64,000 nt of DNA from assembly GCA_964455285.1 (NCBI GenBank), contig CAYVVG010000001.1, positions 76,917 to 140,916 of the forward strand. Direction: 5' to 3'. A model generated the notes under the pieces. That model saw only the letters and a list, made by a program, of their open reading frames with translations, ran no database searches and was not told the origin of the DNA. Shown here one piece after another: positions 9,333 to 17,900 of this stretch (its first letter is position 1; the number at the start of each line of letters is the position of its first letter). The position numbers and the translations under genes are program-made. This DNA is from CAIVAT01 sp964455285. GTDB lineage: Bacteria; Bacteroidota; Bacteroidia; Bacteroidales; FEN-979.

Positions 9333-9828
9333 ATGGTTAATGCAATAAAATTCTGGAATAAACGGTCGAAAAGCTACGACAAGGCTGTTTTCGGAAAGTA
9401 CCGCCCGGTTTATGATACCCTGGCCGGTTTATCAAAAAAGTACCTGAATGCCGGCGACACACTGCTCGATTTTGCCTGCGGGACGGGATCCATCCCTGCC
9501 CGCCGGATCGTTCCACGTGGTTTCGGCATTCAATATCCTGCAGTTCATCCGCGAGGAGGACCCTTTGCTGTTGCGTATTCGTGAACTGCTGAAACCGGGC
9601 GGCGTGCTGATCGCAGCCGTAGATTGCTACCCGGAGCGAAAGACCCCGCTGACCCTGCTTACCCTCTTCCTGAGCATGATGGGTATTTTTCCATTCATAC
9701 GGCAATGGAAGCTTAACGAACTGAAGGAAGCATTCCGGCGCAACGGCTTTGACGTGCTGGAAACCGTAAAAATATGCGATTCGCCGGTAGTGAGCTATTT
9801 TGCTGCATGCAGAAGCCGTGAGCCGTGA
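9333..9828 (+). pseudogene. Class I SAM-dependent methyltransferase, broken by internal deletion and frameshift
   Basis: The first part (9333 to about 9510) encodes MVNAIKFWNKRSKSYDKAVF and reaches SAM motif I, LLDFACGTGSI. The next recognisable piece, PAGSFHVVSAFNILQF, lies in another frame and directly abuts it, although in intact relatives some 45-60 residues (SAM motifs II and III) separate the two. The second frame then runs on with the family motif ELLKPGGVLIAAVDCYPE to the stop at 9828. So an internal stretch is lost and the reading frame has shifted. The protein cannot bind SAM normally and the gene is judged inactive. Inverted copies of a 46-bp repeat stand on both sides. Confidence 0.85.
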
Positions 9829-9838
9829 GCCGTGATTT

Positions 9839-9882
9839 CCCCTCCCTGTTTGGGGAGGGGTGGCCGCAGGCCGGGGTGGGGT
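9839..9882 (-). repeat. 46-bp palindromic element, copy B (inverted)
   Basis: Reverse complement of copy A with one small change (ccac instead of ccttcc before the palindrome). With copy A it makes an inverted pair around the methyltransferase remnant. Confidence 0.88.
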
Positions 9883-9941
9883 GCTCGATGAATTGACGAT
9901 TGTCGATTGCTGATTGACGATTAAGGATAATTTCCTTTTCG

Positions 9942-9949
9942 TAAATTTG
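9942..9949 (+). promoter_or_regulatory. -7 promoter element TAAATTTG
   Basis: Perfect TAnnTTTG match upstream of the secreted propeller gene (ATG at 10023). A short degenerate repeat of gattgacgatt-type words lies just before it (about 9891-9922). No good -33 element at normal spacing. Confidence 0.45.
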
Positions 9950-10022
9950 TCATCATTGGATCATCCCGGCCGAATGCCCGGAACAGTTATTGAACAAGAG
10001 TTTAGTGTTTATGCCTGCAATC

Positions 10023-12155
10023 ATGAACAACTCCTTGAAAATCAACGTAAAACATCTCCTCCTGGTTTTGACCTTTACATCGGGTTTTCATTCCGTACAA
10101 GCCCAGTGGATCCCGGGTCAGGGACTTGACGGAGCCAAGGTTTCGGATATGGTCGTGCTGGATTCGCTGCTCTTCATCTGCACGAACGCGAACGGCCTTT
10201 ACGTCAGAAATCTCAACGGGGGCGAATGGCAGCAAAATACCCCGGAAGGAGGATATTCCATTGACCGTTGCGGCGACGCGCTGTTCACATGGTATCCGTA
10301 CGATTGCTACCGGTCGCTCGACCACGGCGGCACATGGCAGAACATGTTACCCTACTTTGGCTACGGTTCCGTCAGGTCCTTTTGTGTGATCGACACATCG
10401 CTGTTTTTCACCACCACATTCACGAACGGATTGATGTTTCGAAGCGACGATTACGGAAACACACTCGACACAATAAACCATAACCTGCCTGCCCTGTTTC
10501 TCCCTTTGGTAAGCGCCGGCGACAGCGGCATGTTGTTTTGTTATCAGGATTACCCGGGTCCCATGTATTTCCTGTCGGGGAACAAGGGGGCTACCTGGGA
10601 CAGCATTCCAACCACCGGACTTCCCTCGTCTTCCTATGATACCTATACCATCGGGAACATGGGTTCTACCCTGTGGCTTTCGACCACCGCCGGGATCTTC
10701 AGGAAAGAAATTTCCCAGGGATCGTGGATTTTCGTGCAGGATTCCGTGCCGATCGCGCAAATGCAGGTGATTGACGGAACTCTTTTCGCCACCGCACTGT
10801 CGCGAGGACCCTTCCGGTTTGATCCGGGTTCCGGACAATGGATCCAGGAGATTACCGGTCTTGAACAGCCTGCGGTGAACTCATTCTGTGCCGACAGCAG
10901 CCACATCTACCTGGCCACCCGGTTGGGTCCGTATAAATGCGACACCCCCTACACATGGCTCCCTTTTTACGGGGGATTGAACCAGTCCTCCGTTTCGATG
11001 GTATCTGCCCATGATAATGAGGTGTGGGCTGTGACCACCAGAGGCACTTTTATTTCTACGGATATGGGGGCTACTTTTACCCTTCACCCGTTAACCGGCA
11101 TGGGGGATCCGGTGCGGCTGATCATGACCGATTCTTTATACTATGCATTGTCGCACGGTTTTTTCTACCTGTCAACAGATCATGGGGCCAGTTGGACAAA
11201 GCAGCATACCGGGTTGCCGGATCCCCCTCCGGGAACATCACTTTCCTGCAATGGACTGGAAATGGTCTCTGACCAGCTGTTCCTCAAAACGGCGGCGGGA
11301 CTGTTCCATTCCGACTTAAGTCCGATCCTGTGGACAGCCATTCCCCCCGGGCCGGCCGCCAGTGACATTTACAGGATCTTTGGCTGTGATTCCATTCTTT
11401 TCATGGTGAAGCGGGTTCAATCTTCCCCCGAGCAGTTCGCCTCTTTCCGGTCGGCCGACTTCGGCCTCACTTTCGATTCGATCACTACCCTACCCCTTCC
11501 CGGATACATTCCCTTTTTTGCCAATGACGGTGATCGTTTCTATTCTCTGGTGTTCAACCGGATACTGAAATCGCAGGACTACGGCCTCACCTGGTCCGAG
11601 ATCCCGGTGGGGAATCCCTCCATTCGCGGGCACAGTCTTTCCGTATCCGGACCGGCCGTAATTGTATGCGGATCCATACTGGATATGACGCTGACCGACC
11701 TGTATCTTGCTGTCACGTATGACGATGGAAACCACTGGACTGATGTCCTCGACAACCTCCCGGATCCCTCGTGGCCGATCTTCCTCTGCATGGAAACCCA
11801 TCAGCAGCGAACCTTCGTGGCTCCGAATGCCAACGGTTTGTGGTATCGTGACGGGTTGCTGACCACCATCCGGGAATCCAGGAGTGCAGAAGCGGGAACG
11901 TTGCGTATCCATCCCAATCCTGCCGGGCGGCAGGCCTGTCTGAAATTCACGCTGCCGATACCTGCCGATGGACAGGTGAGTATGTTCAATATGCAAGGAG
12001 AACTTGAATTCCAGGGAGATCCTGTGAGATTTTCAGGCGGAGAGAACACGGTCGTGCTTGACGTTCGCCCGTACACCCCCGGAGTACACTGCGTAGTGGT
12101 GACAACGGAGCAGCGTAAAATGGTCGGTACTTTCGTGGTGAGTCGTGAGTGGTGA
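10023..12155 (+). CDS. Secreted beta-propeller (BNR/photosystem-like repeat) protein with T9SS sorting domain
   Basis: A 710-residue protein from the ATG at 10023, chosen over the in-frame ATG at 9990 because MNNSLKINVK followed by a hydrophobic run and the site VQA-QW makes a normal signal peptide. The body repeats short beta units with Asp-box-like words (SLDHGGTW, SDDYGNTL, STDHGASW, SQDYGLTW, YDDGNHW), the mark of BNR/sialidase-like or VPS10-like propellers. The last 80 residues (IHPNPAGRQACLKFTLPIPA to MVGTFVVSREW) form a T9SS type A C-terminal domain. No sialidase catalytic residues were identified, so a binding or display role is likely. The final codons overlap a gtgagtg-type tandem repeat. 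Confidence 0.82.
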   Translation: MNNSLKINVKHLLLVLTFTSGFHSVQAQWIPGQGLDGAKVSDMVVLDSLLFICTNANGLYVRNLNGGEWQQNTPEGGYSIDRCGDALFTWYPYDCYRSLDHGGTWQNMLPYFGYGSVRSFCVIDTSLFFTTTFTNGLMFRSDDYGNTLDTINHNLPALFLPLVSAGDSGMLFCYQDYPGPMYFLSGNKGATWDSIPTTGLPSSSYDTYTIGNMGSTLWLSTTAGIFRKEISQGSWIFVQDSVPIAQMQVIDGTLFATALSRGPFRFDPGSGQWIQEITGLEQPAVNSFCADSSHIYLATRLGPYKCDTPYTWLPFYGGLNQSSVSMVSAHDNEVWAVTTRGTFISTDMGATFTLHPLTGMGDPVRLIMTDSLYYALSHGFFYLSTDHGASWTKQHTGLPDPPPGTSLSCNGLEMVSDQLFLKTAAGLFHSDLSPILWTAIPPGPAASDIYRIFGCDSILFMVKRVQSSPEQFASFRSADFGLTFDSITTLPLPGYIPFFANDGDRFYSLVFNRILKSQDYGLTWSEIPVGNPSIRGHSLSVSGPAVIVCGSILDMTLTDLYLAVTYDDGNHWTDVLDNLPDPSWPIFLCMETHQQRTFVAPNANGLWYRDGLLTTIRESRSAEAGTLRIHPNPAGRQACLKFTLPIPADGQVSMFNMQGELEFQGDPVRFSGGENTVVLDVRPYTPGVHCVVVTTEQRKMVGTFVVSREW

Positions 12156-12292
12156 GTGGTGAGTGGTCAGGGAGCTCGCTCCGCCGGAGCGAAATCTCGG
12201 CAGCAGGATGATGTATCGGATGAATCCTCCCTCCTTCACCCAGTTTCTCCCCCATTTCACCGAAAAACCATCCCGGATCGGCGCGAATGTGC

Positions 12293-12300
12293 TATTTTTG
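12293..12300 (+). promoter_or_regulatory. -7 promoter element TATTTTTG with adjoining palindrome
   Basis: Perfect TAnnTTTG match 23 nt before the ATG at 12324. It runs directly into the perfect palindrome GGTTTTTCCAAAAACC (about 12300-12315), which could be an operator or a 5' UTR hairpin. Confidence 0.45.
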
Positions 12301-12323
12301 GTTTTTCCAAAAACCATGATTCC

Positions 12324-14393
12324 ATGAAACGTTTACTTCCTCTCTTTCTCTGCCTGGCGCCGGTATTCGGGTTTGGCCAGGTGAAGTTCAACCCGCCGGC
12401 CACGGAGAAACACCCGGTGGTGGACACGCTGCACGGCTACCTGTTGACAGACAACTATCGCTGGCTCGAAGACAAGACCGACCCCAGGGTGGTCGAATGG
12501 ACCCGGGCCCAGCATGACTATACGGTGAAATACCTCGAAGCCACCCAGAAAACACACCCCGGCCTGCGTGACGAGGTCACGGCGTACATCGACATGGATT
12601 ACGAGGGACCGCTGAGCAAGGAGGGGAAACGGGTGTTCCAGACGATCCGCAAGAAGGGCGACAAGCAGTCGTCGGTGTGGACGATCCTCAGCGGGAAAAA
12701 GATCAAGATCTGGGACCCGGTGGCGCTCGATACCTCGGGAAAGACCTCCACGACCGGCGTGGCCTACACCTACGACGGCGAGCGGGCCGCGGTGAGCGTA
12801 CAGAAGAGCGGCGCAGAGATCTCCACCACTTACATCATCGACACGCGCACGGGCAAGGTGCTCTACCCGCCCCTCGAAAATATCTTCGGCTACCAGTGGA
12901 CGCGCGACCAGCAACACGCCTACTTCACCATTCGCAGCCAGAAGGATGTGGACGAACAACGCCCGCTCCGGACCTACCTGTGGAAAGTGGGCGACCCGGT
13001 GGATAAGGCCGGGTTCATCGGCACCACCACCGATGCGAAGAATTCCTACTACGTGTACGACAACCGTTACAGCGACGTAAGTTTTTACGGCGAGAGCGAC
13101 TTTAACTCCAACAGTTGCCGGATCTTCAAAACAGGGATGAATGTGGAAGGAAAACTGATTTACGAGAGCAAGGAATTCCAGTTCTACCCCTGGGCGATCG
13201 GCGAAAAGCTGTACGCACTCACCAACGACCACGCCCCCAATTACCGCTTCATGACCACCGACAAGGCCCGTCCCGAGTTCAGGGACTGGAAGGTGCTGAT
13301 CCCCGAAGGTCCGACGGTGATCCAGAACGTCGAAGTGCTGAAGGACGGCCGCCTGATCGTCCAGGACAAGGTCGACATCCAGAGCCGGCTTACTTTGTAT
13401 GACCCCAACGGGAAGCGGATCGGTCCCATCGAATTGCCCGAGGTGGGCAACGTGAACTATGTAAGCTACGACCGCGAAGAGGATTCGGTGTACATCTACC
13501 AGAGCAGTTTCACCTCGGCGGGCAAGATGTATGTCGCCTCGCCGAACAACTTCAAATGGCGCCTCTATTACACCCGCGTGGTGCCGGTCGACATGAGCAA
13601 CATCACCGGCGAGATCCGGTTCTATTATTCGAAAGACAGCACGCGCATCCCGGTGAATGTGATCCACCGCAAGGATCTGAAGCTCGACGGCAACAACCCG
13701 GTGTTCCTTACGGCCTATGGCGGGTTCAACATCGGCATCAGCCCGGGCTTCTACGGCTATTACGCACCCTTCATCAACCGCGGCGGCGTGGTGGTGGAGG
13801 CGGGCATCCGGGGGGGTGACGAGTACGGCGAAAAGTGGCACAAGGATGGGATGCTGCTCAACAAGCAGAACTGTTTCGACGACTTCAACGCCTGTGCCGA
13901 GTGGCTGGTAAAGGAGAAATACACCACCACCAACCGCATCGTCGCCGAAGGCGGAAGCAACGGCGGGCTGCTCATGGGCGCCATCGCCACGCAGCGTCCC
14001 GACCTTTATAAAGCGGTGATCTGCGCGGTGCCGCTGCTCGACATGGTGCGCTTCCACAAGTTCCTTATCGCCCGCTACTGGATCCCCGAATACGGTTCGT
14101 CGGACAACGAAGAGGATTTCCGCAACATCCTCTCCTACTCACCTTACCACCACGTGCGTGCCGGGGTCAACCTGCCGACGATGCTGGTGCGCACCGGGGC
14201 CAACGACAGCCGGGTGGACCCCTTGCATGCCAAGAAATTTACCGCGCTGCTGCAGAACAACCCCGGCCAGGTCAACCCGGTTCTGCTCTATATCGACTAC
14301 AACGTGGGCCATGGCAGCGGCCAGGCCACGAAACAGCGGATCGAGAATTCGCTGGTGGATTTCGAGTTCATCCTGAACCAGCTGGGGATGTAA
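12324..14393 (+). CDS. Prolyl oligopeptidase (peptidase S9A)
   Basis: A 689-residue serine peptidase that cleaves short peptides after proline. The start at 12324 is preferred to the in-frame ATG at 12156 because MKRLLPLFLCLAPVFGFGQ is a proper signal peptide; the protein is therefore periplasmic. The N-terminal part (about 30-400) is the beta-propeller, beginning YLLTDNYRWLEDKTDPRVVE. The C-terminal alpha/beta hydrolase has the catalytic triad Ser545 (EGGSNGGLLMG), Asp632 (NDSRVDPLHAKK) and His663 (NVGHGSG). The length and motif order fit full-length S9A enzymes of this phylum. The gene has its own -7 element and is not obviously part of an operon. Confidence 0.93.
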   Translation: MKRLLPLFLCLAPVFGFGQVKFNPPATEKHPVVDTLHGYLLTDNYRWLEDKTDPRVVEWTRAQHDYTVKYLEATQKTHPGLRDEVTAYIDMDYEGPLSKEGKRVFQTIRKKGDKQSSVWTILSGKKIKIWDPVALDTSGKTSTTGVAYTYDGERAAVSVQKSGAEISTTYIIDTRTGKVLYPPLENIFGYQWTRDQQHAYFTIRSQKDVDEQRPLRTYLWKVGDPVDKAGFIGTTTDAKNSYYVYDNRYSDVSFYGESDFNSNSCRIFKTGMNVEGKLIYESKEFQFYPWAIGEKLYALTNDHAPNYRFMTTDKARPEFRDWKVLIPEGPTVIQNVEVLKDGRLIVQDKVDIQSRLTLYDPNGKRIGPIELPEVGNVNYVSYDREEDSVYIYQSSFTSAGKMYVASPNNFKWRLYYTRVVPVDMSNITGEIRFYYSKDSTRIPVNVIHRKDLKLDGNNPVFLTAYGGFNIGISPGFYGYYAPFINRGGVVVEAGIRGGDEYGEKWHKDGMLLNKQNCFDDFNACAEWLVKEKYTTTNRIVAEGGSNGGLLMGAIATQRPDLYKAVICAVPLLDMVRFHKFLIARYWIPEYGSSDNEEDFRNILSYSPYHHVRAGVNLPTMLVRTGANDSRVDPLHAKKFTALLQNNPGQVNPVLLYIDYNVGHGSGQATKQRIENSLVDFEFILNQLGM

Positions 14394-14435
14394 TGAGGTG
14401 ACAGGTAACAGGTGAACTGATTACTAAGCAGGAAG

Positions 14436-14990
14436 ATGATAGACAGACTCCTGGCGTTGGGACAACAGGACGAATCGCTGCGCGCCTTTATTACAGATAA
14501 ATTCGAGGAGCGCACGGTGCCTGCCAGGACGGTGCTCCTTCGGGAAGGCGAGGTATCGACGCATCTCTATTGTGTTAAAAAGGGATGCCTCCGGCTTTGG
14601 GTCAACAAGGATGGGAAAGATATCACCGTGCAGTTCTTTTTCGAGGGACAGGGAGTGGCATCGATTGAGAGCCTGCTCACCGGGCAGCCGAGCCTGTTCA
14701 CGCTGGAGACCATTGAACCGGCAACGCTTACGGTGTTCACGAAGGAGACGTTCGAGGAGTTGATGGCGCGCTTCCCGGCGTTCAGAGAAGGGTTTAACGA
14801 CCTGCTGTTCCAACGGTTCCGTCATTATGCCGGACTGTTCCTGTCGAGGATCCGGGATACCCCCATGGAACGGTATGAGGACCTGATCAGAAACCACCCG
14901 GAGATCCTCCGGCGCATCCCGCAGCATTACATCGCCTCGTACCTGGGAATCACGCCCATCTCGCTCAGCCGCATCCGAAACCGTCGGTGA
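14436..14990 (+). CDS. Crp/Fnr-family transcription regulator
   Basis: A 184-residue cyclic-nucleotide-binding-fold regulator. Residues about 25-115 form the beta-roll (VPARTVLLREGEVSTHLYCV; GCLRLWVNKDGKDITVQFFF), followed by the long dimer helix. The C-terminus carries only a short HTH segment, IASYLGITPISLSRIRNRR, as is usual in the many small Crp-like regulators of Bacteroidota. It lacks the Cys cluster of Fnr, so it does not sense oxygen through an iron-sulfur centre; the ligand is unknown. It sits 42 bp after the prolyl oligopeptidase and 62 bp before the ferredoxin-membrane gene, which could be its target. Confidence 0.88.
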   Translation: MIDRLLALGQQDESLRAFITDKFEERTVPARTVLLREGEVSTHLYCVKKGCLRLWVNKDGKDITVQFFFEGQGVASIESLLTGQPSLFTLETIEPATLTVFTKETFEELMARFPAFREGFNDLLFQRFRHYAGLFLSRIRDTPMERYEDLIRNHPEILRRIPQHYIASYLGITPISLSRIRNRR

Positions 14991-15052
14991 TTTCTTAACA
15001 TTTGTTATTGCAGTTTGGCTACCCGCCGGGGGAAATTTGGTAAAAATATCTC

Positions 15053-15874
15053 ATGTTTCTTTCCCTTTCTGGTCGCCGTCACGACAGTTCCGATCACGTG
15101 ATGCTCGAAACCCGCCGGTGCGAAGCCTGTTGGACCTGTCTCCGGGTCTGCAAAAATCAGGTCTTCGGACGCATTAACCTGCCGTTCCACCGCCATGCCC
15201 TGATCTCCCATCCGGAGAATTGCTCCGGATGCCTCCGGTGTCTCAAAGCCTGTCCTGACAGAGCCATCCACTCTGTAGATCAGAAGGAAAGTCTTCGTTC
15301 ATCATCCCTCCGGATCATTTTCCGGCGCCACCTGCGCGACCTCCTCCTGGTGACCGGCTTCGCCCTCCTGCTTTCCGGCATAACCATCCAGGTGGGATAC
15401 CACATGGGGCATCGTGATTCAACAGTTACAACAGATCCGCCCGGGAATCATACAACGACCTCTGGTCGAGTGATTGATCAGGCTTCTTCTTTTGCAGGCC
15501 TTCCCTATTCCACCTGGTCAATCCTGCACCGCACCCTTTCGCTCGTGTTCTCGGCAGCGCTACTCTGTCATCTCGTATTCCATCGATTGTGGTATCGCGA
15601 GACCTTGAACGGCCGGAAACGGATCCGGGATCACCGGTTAGTTGCCGGACTATCGTTTCTGCTGCTCCCGGTTGCTTTCACCGGTTTCCTGGCCTGGCTC
15701 TTCACCCTCACGGGGGCCAATGCCGCCAGGTTGGGGCTGATCGAAATCCATGACAAGATCGCTATGGCGTTTGGCGTATTAATGATAACCCATGGATGGC
15801 GGAAGGTGACAGGTTACTGCTTCACCACTTTTACCGACCGGGTCTCGTCTCCGGAGGTGACGCGCAGCAGGTAA
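15053..15874 (+). CDS. Membrane protein with two [4Fe-4S] clusters (ferredoxin domain plus DUF4405-like membrane domain)
   Basis: A 273-residue protein. Two classical cluster motifs lie near the N-terminus: CEACWTCLRVC (Cx2Cx2Cx3C) and CSGCLRCLKACP. Four transmembrane segments follow (about residues 95-120, 145-170, 190-220, 230-255) with histidines in or near them (GYHMGH, LCHLVFH, IHDKIAMAFGVLMITHGW), compatible with b-type heme as in DUF4405-like membrane domains. The likely role is electron transfer between a soluble donor and the quinone pool or an outward partner. A second in-frame ATG at 15101 (MLETRRCEAC) is a possible start. Its 3' end overlaps, on the opposite strand, the 3' end of the multiheme cytochrome gene by 61 bp. 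Confidence 0.82.
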   Translation: MFLSLSGRRHDSSDHVMLETRRCEACWTCLRVCKNQVFGRINLPFHRHALISHPENCSGCLRCLKACPDRAIHSVDQKESLRSSSLRIIFRRHLRDLLLVTGFALLLSGITIQVGYHMGHRDSTVTTDPPGNHTTTSGRVIDQASSFAGLPYSTWSILHRTLSLVFSAALLCHLVFHRLWYRETLNGRKRIRDHRLVAGLSFLLLPVAFTGFLAWLFTLTGANAARLGLIEIHDKIAMAFGVLMITHGWRKVTGYCFTTFTDRVSSPEVTRSR

Positions 15875-17535
15875 ATACCGGCTGGTCCGTCAAGCAACAG
15901 GGACCGGGTACCGCCGGAAAGGAAGCTGCCCTCGCCGGTCTTTTCTCCGCGACCGGTAAAGATATCCATGTGGAAAGTCCGGTCATTCACGGCCCCCGCG
16001 ATCTCAACGGTGATCATCCCCGTGGTGGGATTGGGGTAAGCAGTGACCGTAAACGATTCCACCTTCGCGATTCGGGGTCCCTGCGTTGCCTCTCCTCCGG
16101 TCAAGGGCGCCGCCGGGGCCGGGCAATACTGGTTGTTGGTGGTGATATACCCGTGAAGGTAGCTTCCCGCAGCGGCGGTGGTCCCGGGCAGGAAATTAAC
16201 CGCCAGCCCGGCCACGAAGGTAGCGTTGCCGCCGCTCTGGACGGTAACTGCGGTGCCATTTCCAGCGACACGGAGAAATCCCGATGCCGGGTAGCAGGAC
16301 GTCAGTCCGCTTCCGACCGAAATGTTCTGTACGGTAGAATTCATGATCCCGTGGGGGCCCGGGCCGGAGGGATAATAGCCATGGCAAACCGCGCAATCGG
16401 AAAGTGTTCCCGCATGGCCCTGCAGGGAGGTGTTCTGGAGGTTGTCACGTTCGTTCCCGGTAGGAAAGATGGCATGCGGCGACCCGTGACAGGCGCTGCA
16501 ATAAAGGCTGCCGTGACCCTTCGAATTGCGGAACAGTTTACCGGGCTCCTCGGCATAGGCGGGACCATGGCAGGCTGCCGCACCGCAGGAAGGCTCTTCC
16601 AGCCAGGGCTCCCTCCCGTCCTCCTCGATGGATTTACCGACCTGGTAAGTGCTCCCGTGGCAATCCTGGCATTTTGTGATCCCGCCGGGCGAGCCGTGCA
16701 TGACGTCACGCCAGCACTGGGTGTTGGGTCCAGGGTGACATTTGTAGCAATCATCGGAGGTGCCTCCCGTGATAAACTCCCCGTGTTTTAGGTGCATCAC
16801 CTGTGAAAAGGAGGGCACCCCGGGCATCCCCGGTTTGCCCAGCGCGTTATCGGAGTGACAATCGGCGCAAAAGATGGGCCGGTTGTTGATGTTGAACCCG
16901 GAAACCGGGTCGTGCATCTGCAGGATGTTCAGCTCGCTGGTATGGCATCCGGAGCTGACGCAGTTGATCTCGTGAGAAACGGGAATCACGCTTTGGGTCG
17001 TCGCCAGCAATTCATTCGAAGCGGAGAACACTTTGATCAGGGTCAGCTGGTAAGGATCCTGCACTGTGGGCGTCGCGTCGGGATAAGCCGTGACGGGGAT
17101 CCCTTCGGCGTGGAAATAATTCCCGGCTGCCGCCGGCATCGGTCCCGACATGCCGAATCCCGCCAGGCCTACATTCGGAGGTAAAGCCACGCCAAAAAGC
17201 TGCTGCGCATAACTCCAGAAGTTGGTTTTGGTGGCCGACTGGGTGTTCACGGGTATCTCGTAGGTAAGGTATATGCCTGAGGTCCCGTTCAAAACGGCAG
17301 GAAGCGAGGTTGGGGATCCCCTGAAGATCACCTGTGCCGTCTGGTTGTTATAAGGCGGCAGGATGCACATGTTCGAAAAGTCCTGGTTGGCGCAATGCAT
17401 GCCCAGGTCGTTCCAGGCCAGCACGATGTACTGGGGGTTCAGGGAGGCCGATTTACCACCGGGGGCGGCGGTAAAAGAGGTAAGCAGCCCCGGAACGATG
17501 GATACCAGCAAGGCAAGGGTAAATTTTCTTTTCAT
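15814..17535 (-). CDS. Seven-heme secreted c-type cytochrome with T9SS sorting domain
   Basis: A 573-residue protein with an N-terminal signal peptide (MKRKFTLALLVSIVPGLLTS). Seven heme-attachment motifs are present: CX4CH twice (CVSSGCH, CGAAACH) and CX2CH five times (CADCH, CYKCH, CQDCH, CSACH, CAVCH). The C-terminal 75 residues (VTAYPNPTTGMITVEI to TRSVKVVKQ) are a T9SS sorting domain, so this multiheme protein should end up on the cell surface or outside. The N-terminal 190 residues contain no heme motif and have no recognised fold. The convergent neighbour is a ferredoxin-membrane protein, which would make a plausible redox pair. A -7 element (TATCTTTG) precedes it. The number of motifs is certain; surface electron transfer is inference. 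Confidence 0.9.
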   Translation of the reverse strand: MKRKFTLALLVSIVPGLLTSFTAAPGGKSASLNPQYIVLAWNDLGMHCANQDFSNMCILPPYNNQTAQVIFRGSPTSLPAVLNGTSGIYLTYEIPVNTQSATKTNFWSYAQQLFGVALPPNVGLAGFGMSGPMPAAAGNYFHAEGIPVTAYPDATPTVQDPYQLTLIKVFSASNELLATTQSVIPVSHEINCVSSGCHTSELNILQMHDPVSGFNINNRPIFCADCHSDNALGKPGMPGVPSFSQVMHLKHGEFITGGTSDDCYKCHPGPNTQCWRDVMHGSPGGITKCQDCHGSTYQVGKSIEEDGREPWLEEPSCGAAACHGPAYAEEPGKLFRNSKGHGSLYCSACHGSPHAIFPTGNERDNLQNTSLQGHAGTLSDCAVCHGYYPSGPGPHGIMNSTVQNISVGSGLTSCYPASGFLRVAGNGTAVTVQSGGNATFVAGLAVNFLPGTTAAAGSYLHGYITTNNQYCPAPAAPLTGGEATQGPRIAKVESFTVTAYPNPTTGMITVEIAGAVNDRTFHMDIFTGRGEKTGEGSFLSGGTRSLLLDGPAGIYLLRVTSGDETRSVKVVKQ

Positions 17536-17561
17536 GGGCGTAGATTTTTACATCATATCTA

Positions 17562-17569
17562 CAAAGATA
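17562..17569 (-). promoter_or_regulatory. -7 promoter element TATCTTTG
   Basis: Perfect TAnnTTTG on the minus strand, 26 nt before the ATG of the seven-heme cytochrome. Confidence 0.5.
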
Positions 17570-17654
17570 CATGTTTTTATATAAAGTTGCCCGAAGCGGG
17601 GGGAAATTTCAGATTGCCGATGGAGGAATTAAAGTTGAGTCCACTCCGAAAAGT

Positions 17655-17795
17655 CAATCTACCCACCCCTAGCCCCTCCCTGCCAGTAGGGAGGGGAATA
17701 ACCGATACACCCATATTAAAGATTATCAATGCTTTATGCAGCACATTTTAACACCCCTCCCTTGATCAAGGGAGGGGCAGGGGTGGGTAGATTTG
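17655..17795. repeat. Inverted pair of CCCCTCCC-palindrome elements
   Basis: The gene-free stretch 17570-17900 contains two copies, 17655-17699 (+) and 17752-17795 (inverted), of an element with arm atctacccacccct followed by the palindrome cccctccct-N4-agggagggg. The two are about 85% alike over 40 bp. Design and composition match the 46-bp element at 9247, 9839 and 39694, but the arm sequence differs. No gene was seen in this interval. Confidence 0.8.
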
Positions 17796-17900
17796 ATTCC
17801 GACCTGCTTTTCAGATCAGTCTCAAAGTTGAGAATGACAGGATGGGTACCTGTATCAGAAGGACCAAAGCGGTCACCAGGATACCGTCCAGATCAGCGGA

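Noticed and set aside
12333..14057. Minus-strand frame of 574 codons antisense to the prolyl oligopeptidase
   Set aside because: The sense protein has a complete catalytic triad; the antisense product is His/Val-rich low-information sequence.
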